Made by a program: the position numbers and the translations under genes
NCBI GenBank assembly: GCA_025927665.1
Contig: JAICKZ010000091.1
Location: 1 to 11,147 of the forward strand
Length of the DNA stretch: 11,147 nt
Reading direction: 5' to 3'
Origin: Steroidobacteraceae bacterium
Lineage (GTDB): Bacteria; Pseudomonadota; Gammaproteobacteria; Steroidobacterales; Steroidobacteraceae
The notes under the pieces: model-generated
What the model was told of the DNA's origin: nothing
Databases searched by the model: none
Seen by the model: only the letters and a program-made list of their open reading frames with translations
In this document: positions 1-7,043 of the stretch, one piece after another
Layout of the letters: each line of letters starts with the position of its first letter
Numbering within the stretch: position 1 is the stretch's first letter

Positions 1-245
1 CCACCCGGTGAATTGATGTACAAGGCGATATCTTTTTCAGGATTCTCTGATTCCAAAAATAATAACTGCGCGACCACCAAATTCGCCATGTGATCTTCAA
101 CCGGCCCAACAATAAAAATTAAACGCTCTTTCAGCAAACGCGAATAAATATCATAGGCACGTTCACCACGAGCGGTTTGTTCCACTACCATGGGAACCAG
201 CTGGGCAGCAATATCCAATTCCGACTGTGTCTTGATTAAGCTCAT
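1..245 (-). CDS. clpP: ATP-dependent Clp protease proteolytic subunit, N-terminal part (cut by window edge)
   Basis: This is the serine peptidase subunit of the ClpXP/ClpAP proteases, which degrade unfolded and tagged proteins in the cytoplasm. Only the first 81 codons are in the window. They read MSLIKTQSELDIAA, then QLVPMVVEQTARGERAYDI, then a stretch matching the YSRLLKERLIF, VEDHMANLVVAQ and LYINSPGG blocks of ClpP. By analogy with E. coli, the first 14 or so residues are a propeptide removed by self-cleavage before the LVPMV segment. The catalytic Ser, His and Asp lie beyond the edge. The ATG at 243-245 is supported by a good ribosome site, AAGGCGG, about five bases upstream. The gene follows tig on the same strand after a 173-base gap in which I see no convincing promoter or terminator. 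Identity is very secure. Confidence 0.97.
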   Translation of the reverse strand, partial: MSLIKTQSELDIAAQLVPMVVEQTARGERAYDIYSRLLKERLIFIVGPVEDHMANLVVAQLLFLESENPEKDIALYINSPG

Positions 246-418
246 GAATTCCGCCTTAAAAATACTCGTGGTGCAAGATTTAAGAGTAATACGCCACGAC
301 AAACCTAAGTTGGGACAGTGTTGGCATTTTGCAACTATGTCCAGTTAATTAATGCTCAGTTAATGTACTGATAGCATCAACGCAATTTGCTGCTCAATGC
401 CACCTATAACAAGCAATG

Positions 419-1717
419 CTAACCATTTAGTCCCATCAACTCTTTGAAGCTCATCGATTGATCAGTAATTTTTACACGCTCCAGCATCCAATCAATGACC
501 TGCTCTTCTAATACCATACTTTCGATTTGACGTTGAGTGTCGGGGTTTTCGCGGAACGCTTTAACTGCACGAGTCGGATCTGGATACTGCATGATCATTT
601 CTTGAAATTTTGCTTGCACCCGATTGCGGTCTACTACGACTCCGCTACGCTTGATAACCTCACTAAGCAATAAACCTAGCGCAACGCGCTTACGAGCGGA
701 CTCCAAGAATTGCTCAGCGGGTGGCAACTGTGCTGCGTCACGAATGCCTCGCTGACGACCGAATTCAACTTGCATGTCACGCATTGCGTTTTGCAGCAGA
801 ACGCTGGGCAATTCAACGGTGGGATTGGCAGCAACCAAACCATCAAATAATTGCTGGCGTAATCGTGATCTAATTGCCTCACTTAATTCGCGCTGCATAT
901 TGTCTTTAACTTCTTCACGTAATTTGGCCAACCCACCTTCTTCAACACCGAAGGTCTTCGCCAAATCATCATTAACCTCGGGCAGTACACGCTCTTCAAC
1001 GGCATGCACAGTAATCGTAAACTTCGCCTGCTTTCCAGAAAGCTGATCTACTCCATAATCTGCTGGAAACGTAACGTCAACCACTTTACTGTCACCAGCA
1101 GAGACATCCATAAGTCCGGCTTCAAACTCCGGCAACATTCGTCCGGCACCAATGATGACTGGAATATTGTCGCCCTTGCCACCTTTAAACTCTTCGCCGT
1201 CAACCGTGCCGACAAAACTAATATTGACTCGATCAGTATCGTGCGCGGCGCGTTCCACGTTTGTGTAAGTCGCTTGCTGAGTGCGCAATTTTTCAATCAT
1301 GCCATCGATGTCACTTTCGCTGATTTCCACTGCAGGTCGGCTAACCTCTAACGCCTCAACACTACTCAATTCAAATTCTGGATACACTTCAAACACTGCG
1401 CGAAAAGTCATGTCCTGACCTTCTTCAGCGCTGAATGCCTCAATCCGAGGACCTCCAGCTGGCATTAACTTTTGGTCTGCTACCGCTTCGGAGAAAGTAC
1501 TTTGCAGCAGCTTTTCGATAACTTCCTGACGAACTGCATCGCCATATTGCTGCTTAACCACCGTAACGGGCACCTTGCCTGGACGAAAGCCCTTCAGACG
1601 AACGGTACGGCTGAGCGATTTCAATCGCTCATCAATTGCATCGGCCACACGCTGCGCGGGGACCTGCACTGCCATACGCCGCTCAAGCGCACCCGTGTTT
1701 TCTACCGTGATCTGCAT
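419..1717 (-). CDS. tig: Trigger factor, ribosome-associated chaperone and peptidyl-prolyl isomerase
   Basis: Trigger factor binds the ribosome exit tunnel and holds nascent chains as they emerge. The protein is 432 residues, the same length as the E. coli protein. The N-terminal domain (about 1-145) carries the ribosome-docking signature GFRPGKVP at residues 43-50, with F44 and R45 matching the known contact loop. An FKBP-type isomerase domain follows (about 160-246), with the GTVDGEEFKGG and GAGRMLPEFEAGL blocks. The C-terminal part is the helical chaperone body, ending in a WMLERVKITDQSMSF segment. The ATG is supported by GAGGT about eight bases upstream. The gene sits 50 bases after the 3' end of tRNA-Leu with no hairpin between them, so transcription from the tRNA promoter could continue into tig. 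clpP follows downstream, the usual proteobacterial order. Confidence 0.98.
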   Translation of the reverse strand: MQITVENTGALERRMAVQVPAQRVADAIDERLKSLSRTVRLKGFRPGKVPVTVVKQQYGDAVRQEVIEKLLQSTFSEAVADQKLMPAGGPRIEAFSAEEGQDMTFRAVFEVYPEFELSSVEALEVSRPAVEISESDIDGMIEKLRTQQATYTNVERAAHDTDRVNISFVGTVDGEEFKGGKGDNIPVIIGAGRMLPEFEAGLMDVSAGDSKVVDVTFPADYGVDQLSGKQAKFTITVHAVEERVLPEVNDDLAKTFGVEEGGLAKLREEVKDNMQRELSEAIRSRLRQQLFDGLVAANPTVELPSVLLQNAMRDMQVEFGRQRGIRDAAQLPPAEQFLESARKRVALGLLLSEVIKRSGVVVDRNRVQAKFQEMIMQYPDPTRAVKAFRENPDTQRQIESMVLEEQVIDWMLERVKITDQSMSFKELMGLNG

Positions 1718-1767
1718 AAATTCCGAACCTCAGTCATTACTATCAAACAGATTTCATTAAATAAAAT

Positions 1768-1852
1768 TGGTGCGAAAGGAGGGACTCGAACCCTCACGGA
1801 GTTAACCACTGGAACCTAAATCCAGCGCGTCTACCAGTTCCGCCACTTTCGC
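1768..1852 (-). tRNA. tRNA-Leu, anticodon UAG
   Basis: An 85-base class II (long variable arm) tRNA with its CCA end encoded. The acceptor stem pairs GCGAAAG (1846-1852) with CTTTCGC (1772-1778), followed by discriminator A and CCA at 1768-1770. The D arm contains the GG..CTGGTAGACGC block typical of tRNA-Leu. The anticodon stem CTGGA/TCCAG encloses the loop TTTAGGT, which gives anticodon UAG and reads CUA and other CUN codons. The long variable arm TGGTTAACTCCG and the T loop GGTTCGAGTCC are both present. It lies between a strong promoter (1905-1933) and tig. Confidence 0.97.
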
Positions 1853-1904
1853 CCAAACACACTCACACCAACCCAATCTCGCCATACTCAGAAAGGGGCC
1901 GAGC

Positions 1905-1933
1905 ATTATAGAGAGGCATCTACGAGATAACAA
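1905..1933 (-). promoter_or_regulatory. Sigma70-type promoter for tRNA-Leu (and possibly tig), stable-RNA style
   Basis: On the minus strand there is a -35 TTGTTA (1928-1933), a 17-base spacer, and a perfect -10 TATAAT (1905-1910). The following bases, GCTCGGCCCC, form a GC-rich discriminator of the kind seen at rRNA and tRNA promoters under stringent control. The predicted start at about 1898 gives a leader of roughly 46 bases before the mature tRNA. The hexamers are read directly. The assignment to tRNA-Leu follows from position, and stringent control is inference. Confidence 0.75.
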
Positions 1934-1953
1934 ACACAATGCCAAACTGCTCT

Positions 1954-1973
1954 CCTGTGAACAGCCTCACAGG
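1954..1973. promoter_or_regulatory. Perfect CRP/Vfr-type operator palindrome
   Basis: CCTGTGA (1954-1960) and TCACAGG (1967-1973) form a perfect 7-base inverted repeat with a 6-base spacer. The core is exactly TGTGA-N6-TCACA, the consensus of CRP and its Pseudomonas relative Vfr. No T-run follows on either strand, so it is not an intrinsic terminator. Its centre (1963.5) lies 75 bases before the first PilT-like gene. Possible -10 hexamers for that gene are TACAAA (1993-1998), which would put the site near -41.5, and CATAAT (2023-2028), which would put it near -71.5. Both are classical activating positions for CRP. Vfr control of type IV pili is established in Pseudomonas; its application here is inference. 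Confidence 0.6.
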
Positions 1974-2038
1974 CAAGTGAGACGGATTCCACTACAAAGC
2001 GATAACTTGCAGCAGAAACGAACATAATTCGCTTTATC

Positions 2039-3127
2039 ATGGCTCGAATTGACGCATTTCTTAAATTAGGTACGGATCAAGGTTGTTCCGATATTCACTT
2101 TGCCGTGGGCATTCCGCCCATGTTGCGCATGTATGGCGATCTCATGCCAGTGAAATTTCGTGATCTTTCCCACGGTGAGTTGGAAGGTTACATTGGTGAA
2201 ATCACGACTCGTACTCAGCAAGATTATCTGAGAAAAGGCCATGACCTGGATTTTTCTTATGTCTCGGGTACCGGCGGCCGGTTTCGCGTCAATGTATTTC
2301 GCAAGGACACGGGCATCGGCGCCACTTTCAGAGCCATTCCCACCGACGTACCGACTCTTGAGTCGCTTAAATTACCGCCTGTCATCCAGAAGCTATGTGA
2401 CAACCATCAAGGGATGATTTTAGTCACCGGTTCAACCGGTACCGGTAAATCAACCACGTTGGCAGCGATGATTGACTACCTTAATCGCAGTCGTAAATTG
2501 AATATCATCAGCCTAGAAGATCCGATCGAGTTCGTACATAAAAGCAAGCAGAGCCAGGTTATTCAACGCGAATTGAACACACACTTACCGACCTTCGCTG
2601 AAGGTGTGCGTGCGGCACTGCGCGAAGATCCCGATGTCATTCTGGTTGGTGAATTACGCGACGCCGATACGATTCGCTGGGCAATGACTGCCGCAGAAAC
2701 CGGCCACTTGGTACTCGGTACATTGCATACCACCGGCGCCGTTAAAACCATCGATCGTGTTGTCGATGCGCTGCCTGCAGACGAACGCGAGCAAACCAAA
2801 ACCTTTTTATCACAAGGACTGCTGGCAGTGATCACCCAAGTATTGGTGAAGTCTGTTGACCTGCGCGGTCGCAGAGCCATTTGCGAAATCATGTTGATCA
2901 ATCGCGCGATTGGCAAATTGATTTCCACTGATCAAACACATCAAATTCTGTCACAACTGCAAATGGGCAAGGACAGTGGCATGCAAACTTTGGATCAAGC
3001 ATTACTTGCAGCCATTCAAGCTAAAGAAATTGATCCTGACAATGCCTATGTATACGCCAACGATCAGAAGCTGTTTTCTCGTTACGTCACCGATACCAGT
3101 ATCCTACCTAAGTTTGAACAGAATTGA
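2039..3127 (+). CDS. PilT-family type IV pilus retraction ATPase, first of a tandem pair
   Basis: A 362-residue secretion-type hexameric ATPase of the PilT/PilU family. These cytoplasmic motors power pilus depolymerisation (twitching, DNA uptake). The N-terminal PAS-like part starts MARIDAFLKLGTDQGCSDIHF. The Walker A is GSTGTGKST (131-139, Lys137). The Asp box contains ISLEDPIEFVH. The Walker B is EDPDVILVGELRD, and the His box is AETGHLVLGTLHTTGA. The last motif is PilT-like, because P. aeruginosa PilU has ATLHANNA there. The C-terminal PilT motif AIRNLI appears as AIGKLI (290-295). The ATG at 2039 is the only sensible start: the frame is closed at 2003-2005 and no other start codon lies between. 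No Shine-Dalgarno sequence is visible. The second paralogue follows after 15 bases, so the two form one unit, plausibly controlled by the CRP-like site upstream. I leave the symbol blank because pilT versus a paralogue cannot be decided here. Confidence 0.93.
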   Translation: MARIDAFLKLGTDQGCSDIHFAVGIPPMLRMYGDLMPVKFRDLSHGELEGYIGEITTRTQQDYLRKGHDLDFSYVSGTGGRFRVNVFRKDTGIGATFRAIPTDVPTLESLKLPPVIQKLCDNHQGMILVTGSTGTGKSTTLAAMIDYLNRSRKLNIISLEDPIEFVHKSKQSQVIQRELNTHLPTFAEGVRAALREDPDVILVGELRDADTIRWAMTAAETGHLVLGTLHTTGAVKTIDRVVDALPADEREQTKTFLSQGLLAVITQVLVKSVDLRGRRAICEIMLINRAIGKLISTDQTHQILSQLQMGKDSGMQTLDQALLAAIQAKEIDPDNAYVYANDQKLFSRYVTDTSILPKFEQN

Positions 3128-3142
3128 TTTTGTACCGACACC

Positions 3143-4267
3143 ATGAGTACTGAGCCTGCAAACGTTGATATCACCGGCACTAGTCGCGCAGCAAAAGACG
3201 CTGGTCCCAAACGTATTGATGAATATCTAAAAGAAGTGCTTGCCAAGGGTGGTTCCGACTTACACTTTATTGCAGGCGATCCACCACGCATTCGTCTATT
3301 CGGTGAATTGCAGCCGTTGCGTCCTGAAAATCTACAGCCCATCATGGTGGAAGAAATTCTGCGTGAGATCATGCCGCGCAATGCAGTCGCCAGACTTAGT
3401 GAAAAAAATGGCGCCGATTTTGCGTACATCATTCCTGGCGTATCCCGCTTTCGTGTCAACATATTGCGGCATCTGAATGGCTTGGGTGCGGTATTTCGTG
3501 CCATCCCTTCACAGGCAAAATCATTGGACGATTTGAAAATGCCGGATGCGGTTCGTAACTTGTGTAAAACCAACTCTGGATTGATCCTGGTAACAGGTAA
3601 AACCGGTTCGGGTAAATCAACCACACTTGCGGCAATGATCGATGACATCAATACGCGCATCAAAGGTCATGTCATTACTATTGAAGATCCGATCGAATTT
3701 GTACACACCCGTAAAAGCTGTTTGATCAGTCAACGCGAAGTGGGCTTGCATACCGAATCATTTGCACATGCACTAACCTCTGCATTGCGTGAAGATCCCG
3801 ATGTTATTCTGGTCGGCGAAATGCGCGATTACGAAACCATGAGTATTGCAGTGACGGCCGCTGAAATGGGCGTATTGGTCATGGGTACTTTGCATACCAA
3901 CGGTGCAGCGCCAACGGTCGATCGTATTATCAATTCATTCCCCGCAGAAAAGCAGGGGCAGGTTCGCGTCATGTTGTCCACTTCATTGCGTGGTGTTATC
4001 TCGCAACAACTACTGCCATTGCGAGGACGACCTGGACGCGCGGCCGCGCTTGAGATCATGGTGAACACACCTGCTGTCGCGAATTTAATTCGTCAAGGCA
4101 AATTGGATCAATTGGAAAACACCATTCAGAGCGGCGCACAATTCGGCATGCGCACCATGGACACTGCAATTCAGGAATTGCTCGATAAAGAAGTGATCTC
4201 CGGCCGCAATGCTTATCTCAAAGCCATCAACAAAGCTAAATTCGAAGCAGTAAAAGATAATACTTAG
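3143..4267 (+). CDS. PilT-family type IV pilus retraction ATPase, second of a tandem pair
   Basis: A 374-residue paralogue of the gene just upstream. It has a polar N-terminal extension of about 24 residues before the shared RIDEYLKEVLAKGGSDLHF start. The Walker A is GKTGSGKST (152-160, Lys158), the Asp box is ITIEDPIEFVH, the Walker B is EDPDVILVGEMRD, and the His box is AEMGVLVMGTLHTNGA. In the His box the usual TGH is replaced by MGV, so the histidine normally present there is missing. The AIRNLI motif appears as AVANLI (311-316), followed by the conserved FGMRTMD block. It lacks the PilU hallmark ATLHANNA. It probably works with the first ATPase, as PilT and PilU do, but which one is the main motor cannot be told from sequence. 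No ribosome site is evident before the ATG at 3143. No pilin, platform or assembly ATPase gene is nearby. Confidence 0.92.
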   Translation: MSTEPANVDITGTSRAAKDAGPKRIDEYLKEVLAKGGSDLHFIAGDPPRIRLFGELQPLRPENLQPIMVEEILREIMPRNAVARLSEKNGADFAYIIPGVSRFRVNILRHLNGLGAVFRAIPSQAKSLDDLKMPDAVRNLCKTNSGLILVTGKTGSGKSTTLAAMIDDINTRIKGHVITIEDPIEFVHTRKSCLISQREVGLHTESFAHALTSALREDPDVILVGEMRDYETMSIAVTAAEMGVLVMGTLHTNGAAPTVDRIINSFPAEKQGQVRVMLSTSLRGVISQQLLPLRGRPGRAAALEIMVNTPAVANLIRQGKLDQLENTIQSGAQFGMRTMDTAIQELLDKEVISGRNAYLKAINKAKFEAVKDNT

Positions 4268-4274
4268 ATAACTT

Positions 4275-4292
4275 CATGCACTCAGTTGCATG
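4275..4292. repeat. Short perfect inverted repeat before metG
   Basis: CATGCA, six bases, then TGCATG, eight bases after the second ATPase stop codon. It is not followed by a T-run on the plus strand and is too weak for a convincing terminator. It could be a small operator for the metG cluster or chance. A CATAAT hexamer at 4316-4321 downstream could serve as a -10 for metG, but I see no matching -35. Confidence 0.3.
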
Positions 4293-4352
4293 GCAGTAAA
4301 AACCAGAATCCGTGGCATAATTGCTGTCCGTTCAATTGGTTTTTCACTGTCC

Positions 4353-6395
4353 ATGTCCAAACGTCGTATTCTTGTTACTAGCGCCCTTCCCTACGCCAAT
4401 GGTCCACTGCATTTGGGCCATATGGTTGAAACCGTGCAAACTGATATCTGGGTTCGCTACCAACAATTGCGTGGTAATGAATGCATTTATGTATGCGCTG
4501 ATGATACGCACGGCACGCCCATCATGTTGCGCGCACAATCAGAGGGAATCACACCTGAAGAGTTGATCGCGCGTGTGGCTGCTGAACACAAAGCCGATCT
4601 GGATGCGTTTGATATTGGCCTTGCTAATTTCTATTCGACGCATAGCGATGAAAATCGTGAATTGACTTATCGTTTGTACGACGCTTTGGATCGTGCCGGT
4701 CACATTGAACGCCGCTCAGTACGACAAGCCTATGATGAAAAAGCACAAATGTTTTTGCCCGATCGCTATGTCAAGGGCACTTGTCCACGATGCAGTTCAC
4801 CGGATCAATATGGTGATGCATGCGAAGTTTGTGGCGCAACGTACTCACCCAGTGAATTGAAAAATGCAATTTCGGTAGTAAGCGGTACTACGCCGGTTGA
4901 ACGCGAATCAGAGCATTTCTTTTTTAAACTGGGTGCATTCGAAACCATGTTGCGTGAATGGACTCGTTCGGGGACTTTGCAAACTGCTGTCGCCAATAAA
5001 TTGGATGAATGGTTTGCGGCCGGATTGAAAGATTGGGATATCTCACGCGATGCGCCTTACTTTGGTTTTGAAATTCCCAATGCACCGGGTAAATATTTTT
5101 ACGTCTGGTTAGATGCCCCTGTTGGTTACATGGCGAGCTTTCTTAATCTATGCCGTACCAAAGGTTGGGGATTTGAAACGTGGTGGAAGGCCGGCAGCGA
5201 GACCGAGTTGTATCACTTCATTGGCAAGGATATTTTGTATTTTCATTCATTGTTCTGGCCCGCTGTTTTACACGGCGCCGGTTTTCGTACGCCAACTGCA
5301 GTGCATGTGCATGGCTTCTTAACAGTGAATGGCGAAAAGATGTCGAAGTCACGCGGTACGTTTATTACAGCGAAGGCTTGGCGCGAACACTTGCCCACTG
5401 AACCACTACGATACTTCTATGCATCACGATTAGGTTCAGGCTTGGATGATCTGGATCTTGATCTCAACGAATTTGTTGCCAAAGTTAATTCCGATATCGT
5501 TGGCAAACTGGTCAACATCGCGAGTCGTTGTGCAGGATTTCTGGCGCGTGGATTTGAAAATCGCCTCGCCATCAAATTACCTGATCCAGCTTTGTATGAA
5601 GAATTTACTGACCAAGCTCAGAGTATTGGCGAACTTTATGAGAATCGTGATTTCGCCGCGGCGATGCGCGAGATCATGTCACTGACTGACAAAGCGAATC
5701 TATACATAGATCAGAACAAACCTTGGTTGCTGGCAAAAGATCCGGACAAAGCAACGGATGTGCACTTGGTTTGTACACAGGCAATCAATTTGTTCCGTGT
5801 GTTGATTGTGTATCTAAAACCTGTGTTACCGCGATTGGTTGCACAGGCCGAACAATTTCTGGGCGGGCAAGCACTCGATTGGGATGACATACAGCGCCCA
5901 TTACTGGCCGTCAAAATCAACGCTTATGAACCATTGGCAACACGCATTGATACGGCCAGCGTCGCACGCGTACTTGAAGTAGATAAACCTGTAGAAATTG
6001 CCGTGTCGACCGACATCAAGTCGACTAATGTCAAAAAACCAGATGGTGATACGGCGACGCTCATTGATGAAGTCAGCATTGAAGACTTCGCCAAACTAGA
6101 TTTGCGCATCGCCAAAATCATCCATGCTGAACAGGTTGAAGGTGCGGACAAATTACTGAAGCTACTCGTTGATGTGGGTGATGACAAAACACGCACCATC
6201 TTTGCTGGCATACGCTCAGCTTATGAACCAACCGCATTGATTGGCAGATTAACGTTGGTATTCGCCAACCTCAAACCACGCAAGATGCGTTTCGGTGTAT
6301 CCGAAGGTATGGTACTTGCGGCCGGCCCAGGCGGTAAAGATATTTTTATTTTGTCACCGGACACCGGTGCGCAGCCCGGAATGAAAGTTAAATAG
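4353..6395 (+). CDS. metG: Methionyl-tRNA synthetase, long form with C-terminal tRNA-binding domain
   Basis: Charges tRNA-Met with methionine in the cytoplasm. The protein is 680 residues, close to the usual 675-680 of the long proteobacterial form. The class I signature HLGH is at 20-23 and KMSKS at 329-333. Four zinc-binding cysteines (C144, C147, C157, C160) lie in the CPRC...CEVC knuckle, as in E. coli MetG. After the anticodon-binding helical domain, a linker leads to an EMAP-II-like OB-fold tRNA-binding domain from about residue 580, with the IEDFAKLDLRIAKI and LKPRKMRFGVSEGM blocks. The frame is open upstream to an ATG at 4290, but that would add 21 residues not found in the family. 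MSKRRILVTSALPYANG matches the normal N-terminus, so 4353 is chosen. No Shine-Dalgarno sequence is seen. rnfA begins six bases after the stop codon. Confidence 0.97.
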   Translation: MSKRRILVTSALPYANGPLHLGHMVETVQTDIWVRYQQLRGNECIYVCADDTHGTPIMLRAQSEGITPEELIARVAAEHKADLDAFDIGLANFYSTHSDENRELTYRLYDALDRAGHIERRSVRQAYDEKAQMFLPDRYVKGTCPRCSSPDQYGDACEVCGATYSPSELKNAISVVSGTTPVERESEHFFFKLGAFETMLREWTRSGTLQTAVANKLDEWFAAGLKDWDISRDAPYFGFEIPNAPGKYFYVWLDAPVGYMASFLNLCRTKGWGFETWWKAGSETELYHFIGKDILYFHSLFWPAVLHGAGFRTPTAVHVHGFLTVNGEKMSKSRGTFITAKAWREHLPTEPLRYFYASRLGSGLDDLDLDLNEFVAKVNSDIVGKLVNIASRCAGFLARGFENRLAIKLPDPALYEEFTDQAQSIGELYENRDFAAAMREIMSLTDKANLYIDQNKPWLLAKDPDKATDVHLVCTQAINLFRVLIVYLKPVLPRLVAQAEQFLGGQALDWDDIQRPLLAVKINAYEPLATRIDTASVARVLEVDKPVEIAVSTDIKSTNVKKPDGDTATLIDEVSIEDFAKLDLRIAKIIHAEQVEGADKLLKLLVDVGDDKTRTIFAGIRSAYEPTALIGRLTLVFANLKPRKMRFGVSEGMVLAAGPGGKDIFILSPDTGAQPGMKVK

Positions 6396-6401
6396 CAAAC
6401 C

Positions 6402-6968
6402 ATGTCAGCACTGGTCATCATCTTGTTGGGCACAGTGCTGATTCAGAGCTCACCGCTTGCACTAGATGGATCACGTTCTTTAATAAAGGCGCGCTTATCA
6501 TTTACCGACGAAATACGACATGCTTTATTTACGCTTATCACCATTACGTTGAGCGCAGTATTGGGCTTCGTCGTTGTGCATGACGTGCTCATGCCATTGC
6601 GACTTGAATATCTGCGTACGCCGATCATTGTGCTTGGCATCGCTGCCATTATTTATGCATACAACAAATGGTTGCATGCGGGCGAAGTTCTTCAATACTC
6701 ACCACTGATCATTCTCACCAACCATTGTGCCCTACTGGGCATTGCATTATTCACTGCATGGTATTCTGAATCATTGCTTGCTGCTCTTAGCTATGGTTTT
6801 GGTGCGGCGTGTGCACTGGCATTGCTCAGTGCCGCTTTCAAAGCGTTGATGGAGCGCATCGATACCACGGTGATTCCATTTGTATTTCGCGGTATTCCGC
6901 TATCATTGATCAGTGCGGGTTTAATGGCATTGGCATGGATGGGCTTCGCTGGGCTTGTTCACAACTAA
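6402..6968 (+). CDS. rnfA: Rnf electron transport complex subunit A, divergent
   Basis: A 188-residue integral membrane protein with about six membrane segments, homologous to RnfA/RsxA (and NqrE). In characterised complexes RnfA and RnfE together hold a membrane [2Fe-2S] cluster that carries electrons across the bilayer. The recognisable blocks are LGTVLI near the start, LRTPIIVLGIA at 71-81, LTNHCALLGIAL around C109, PFVFRG, and the C-terminal SAGLMALAWMGFAGLV. The odd part is residues 15-30. The family signature NNFVL...GLCP in the first re-entrant half-helix is replaced by QSSPLALDGSRSLIKA, and the position of the conserved cysteine is Ser26. Only the second cysteine (C109) is kept. The length is normal and the frame intact, so this looks like divergence rather than a frameshift. 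It sits between metG and rnfC, where rnfB would normally follow. Confidence 0.88.
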   Translation: MSALVIILLGTVLIQSSPLALDGSRSLIKARLSFTDEIRHALFTLITITLSAVLGFVVVHDVLMPLRLEYLRTPIIVLGIAAIIYAYNKWLHAGEVLQYSPLIILTNHCALLGIALFTAWYSESLLAALSYGFGAACALALLSAAFKALMERIDTTVIPFVFRGIPLSLISAGLMALAWMGFAGLVHN

Positions 6969-7043
6969 TGCACAATCGTAATTGATTCACTTCTATATGT
7001 CGTAATCAAGAGTTGATCACTAAAGTTTGCAACTGACATTGGT
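6969..7043 (+). other. rnfA-rnfC spacer where rnfB is expected but absent
   Basis: Only 75 bases separate rnfA from rnfC, too few for rnfB (usually about 180-200 codons). The rnfA stop overlaps an ATG (TAATG, 6966-6970) that opens a five-codon reading frame, MHNRN, ending in TGA at 6983-6985. A 6-base inverted repeat, TTGATT (6982-6987) with AATCAA (7004-7009), follows, and a TTGATCA at 7013-7019. No segment resembles the RnfB N-terminal helix or its Cys-rich motifs. Whether this is a deletion scar, a regulatory spacer or neutral sequence cannot be told. Confidence 0.6.

Noticed and set aside
246..418. Heat-shock or other promoter in the tig-clpP gap
   Set aside because: I found only poor -35/-10 pairs and no sigma32-type match, so nothing is called.
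1954..1973. The palindrome as an intrinsic terminator
   Set aside because: No T-run follows on either strand and the stem is only 7 base pairs; the exact TGTGA-N6-TCACA form fits an operator better.
3082..3663. Antisense open frame of 193 codons over the second ATPase gene
   Set aside because: It mirrors the conserved Walker A region of the real gene, has no domain of its own, and no promoter or ribosome site.
4275..4292. CATGCA/TGCATG repeat as terminator of the ATPase unit
   Set aside because: Six base pairs, no T-run after it; too weak to call a terminator.
4290..4352. Upstream ATG that would extend MetG by 21 residues
   Set aside because: The extension has no counterpart in the family; MSKRRILVTSALPYANG at 4353 is the normal N-terminus.
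6402..6520. Frameshift as the cause of the odd RnfA N-terminus
   Set aside because: The LGTVLI block before and the downstream blocks are in one frame with normal spacing, so substitution fits better than a double frameshift.
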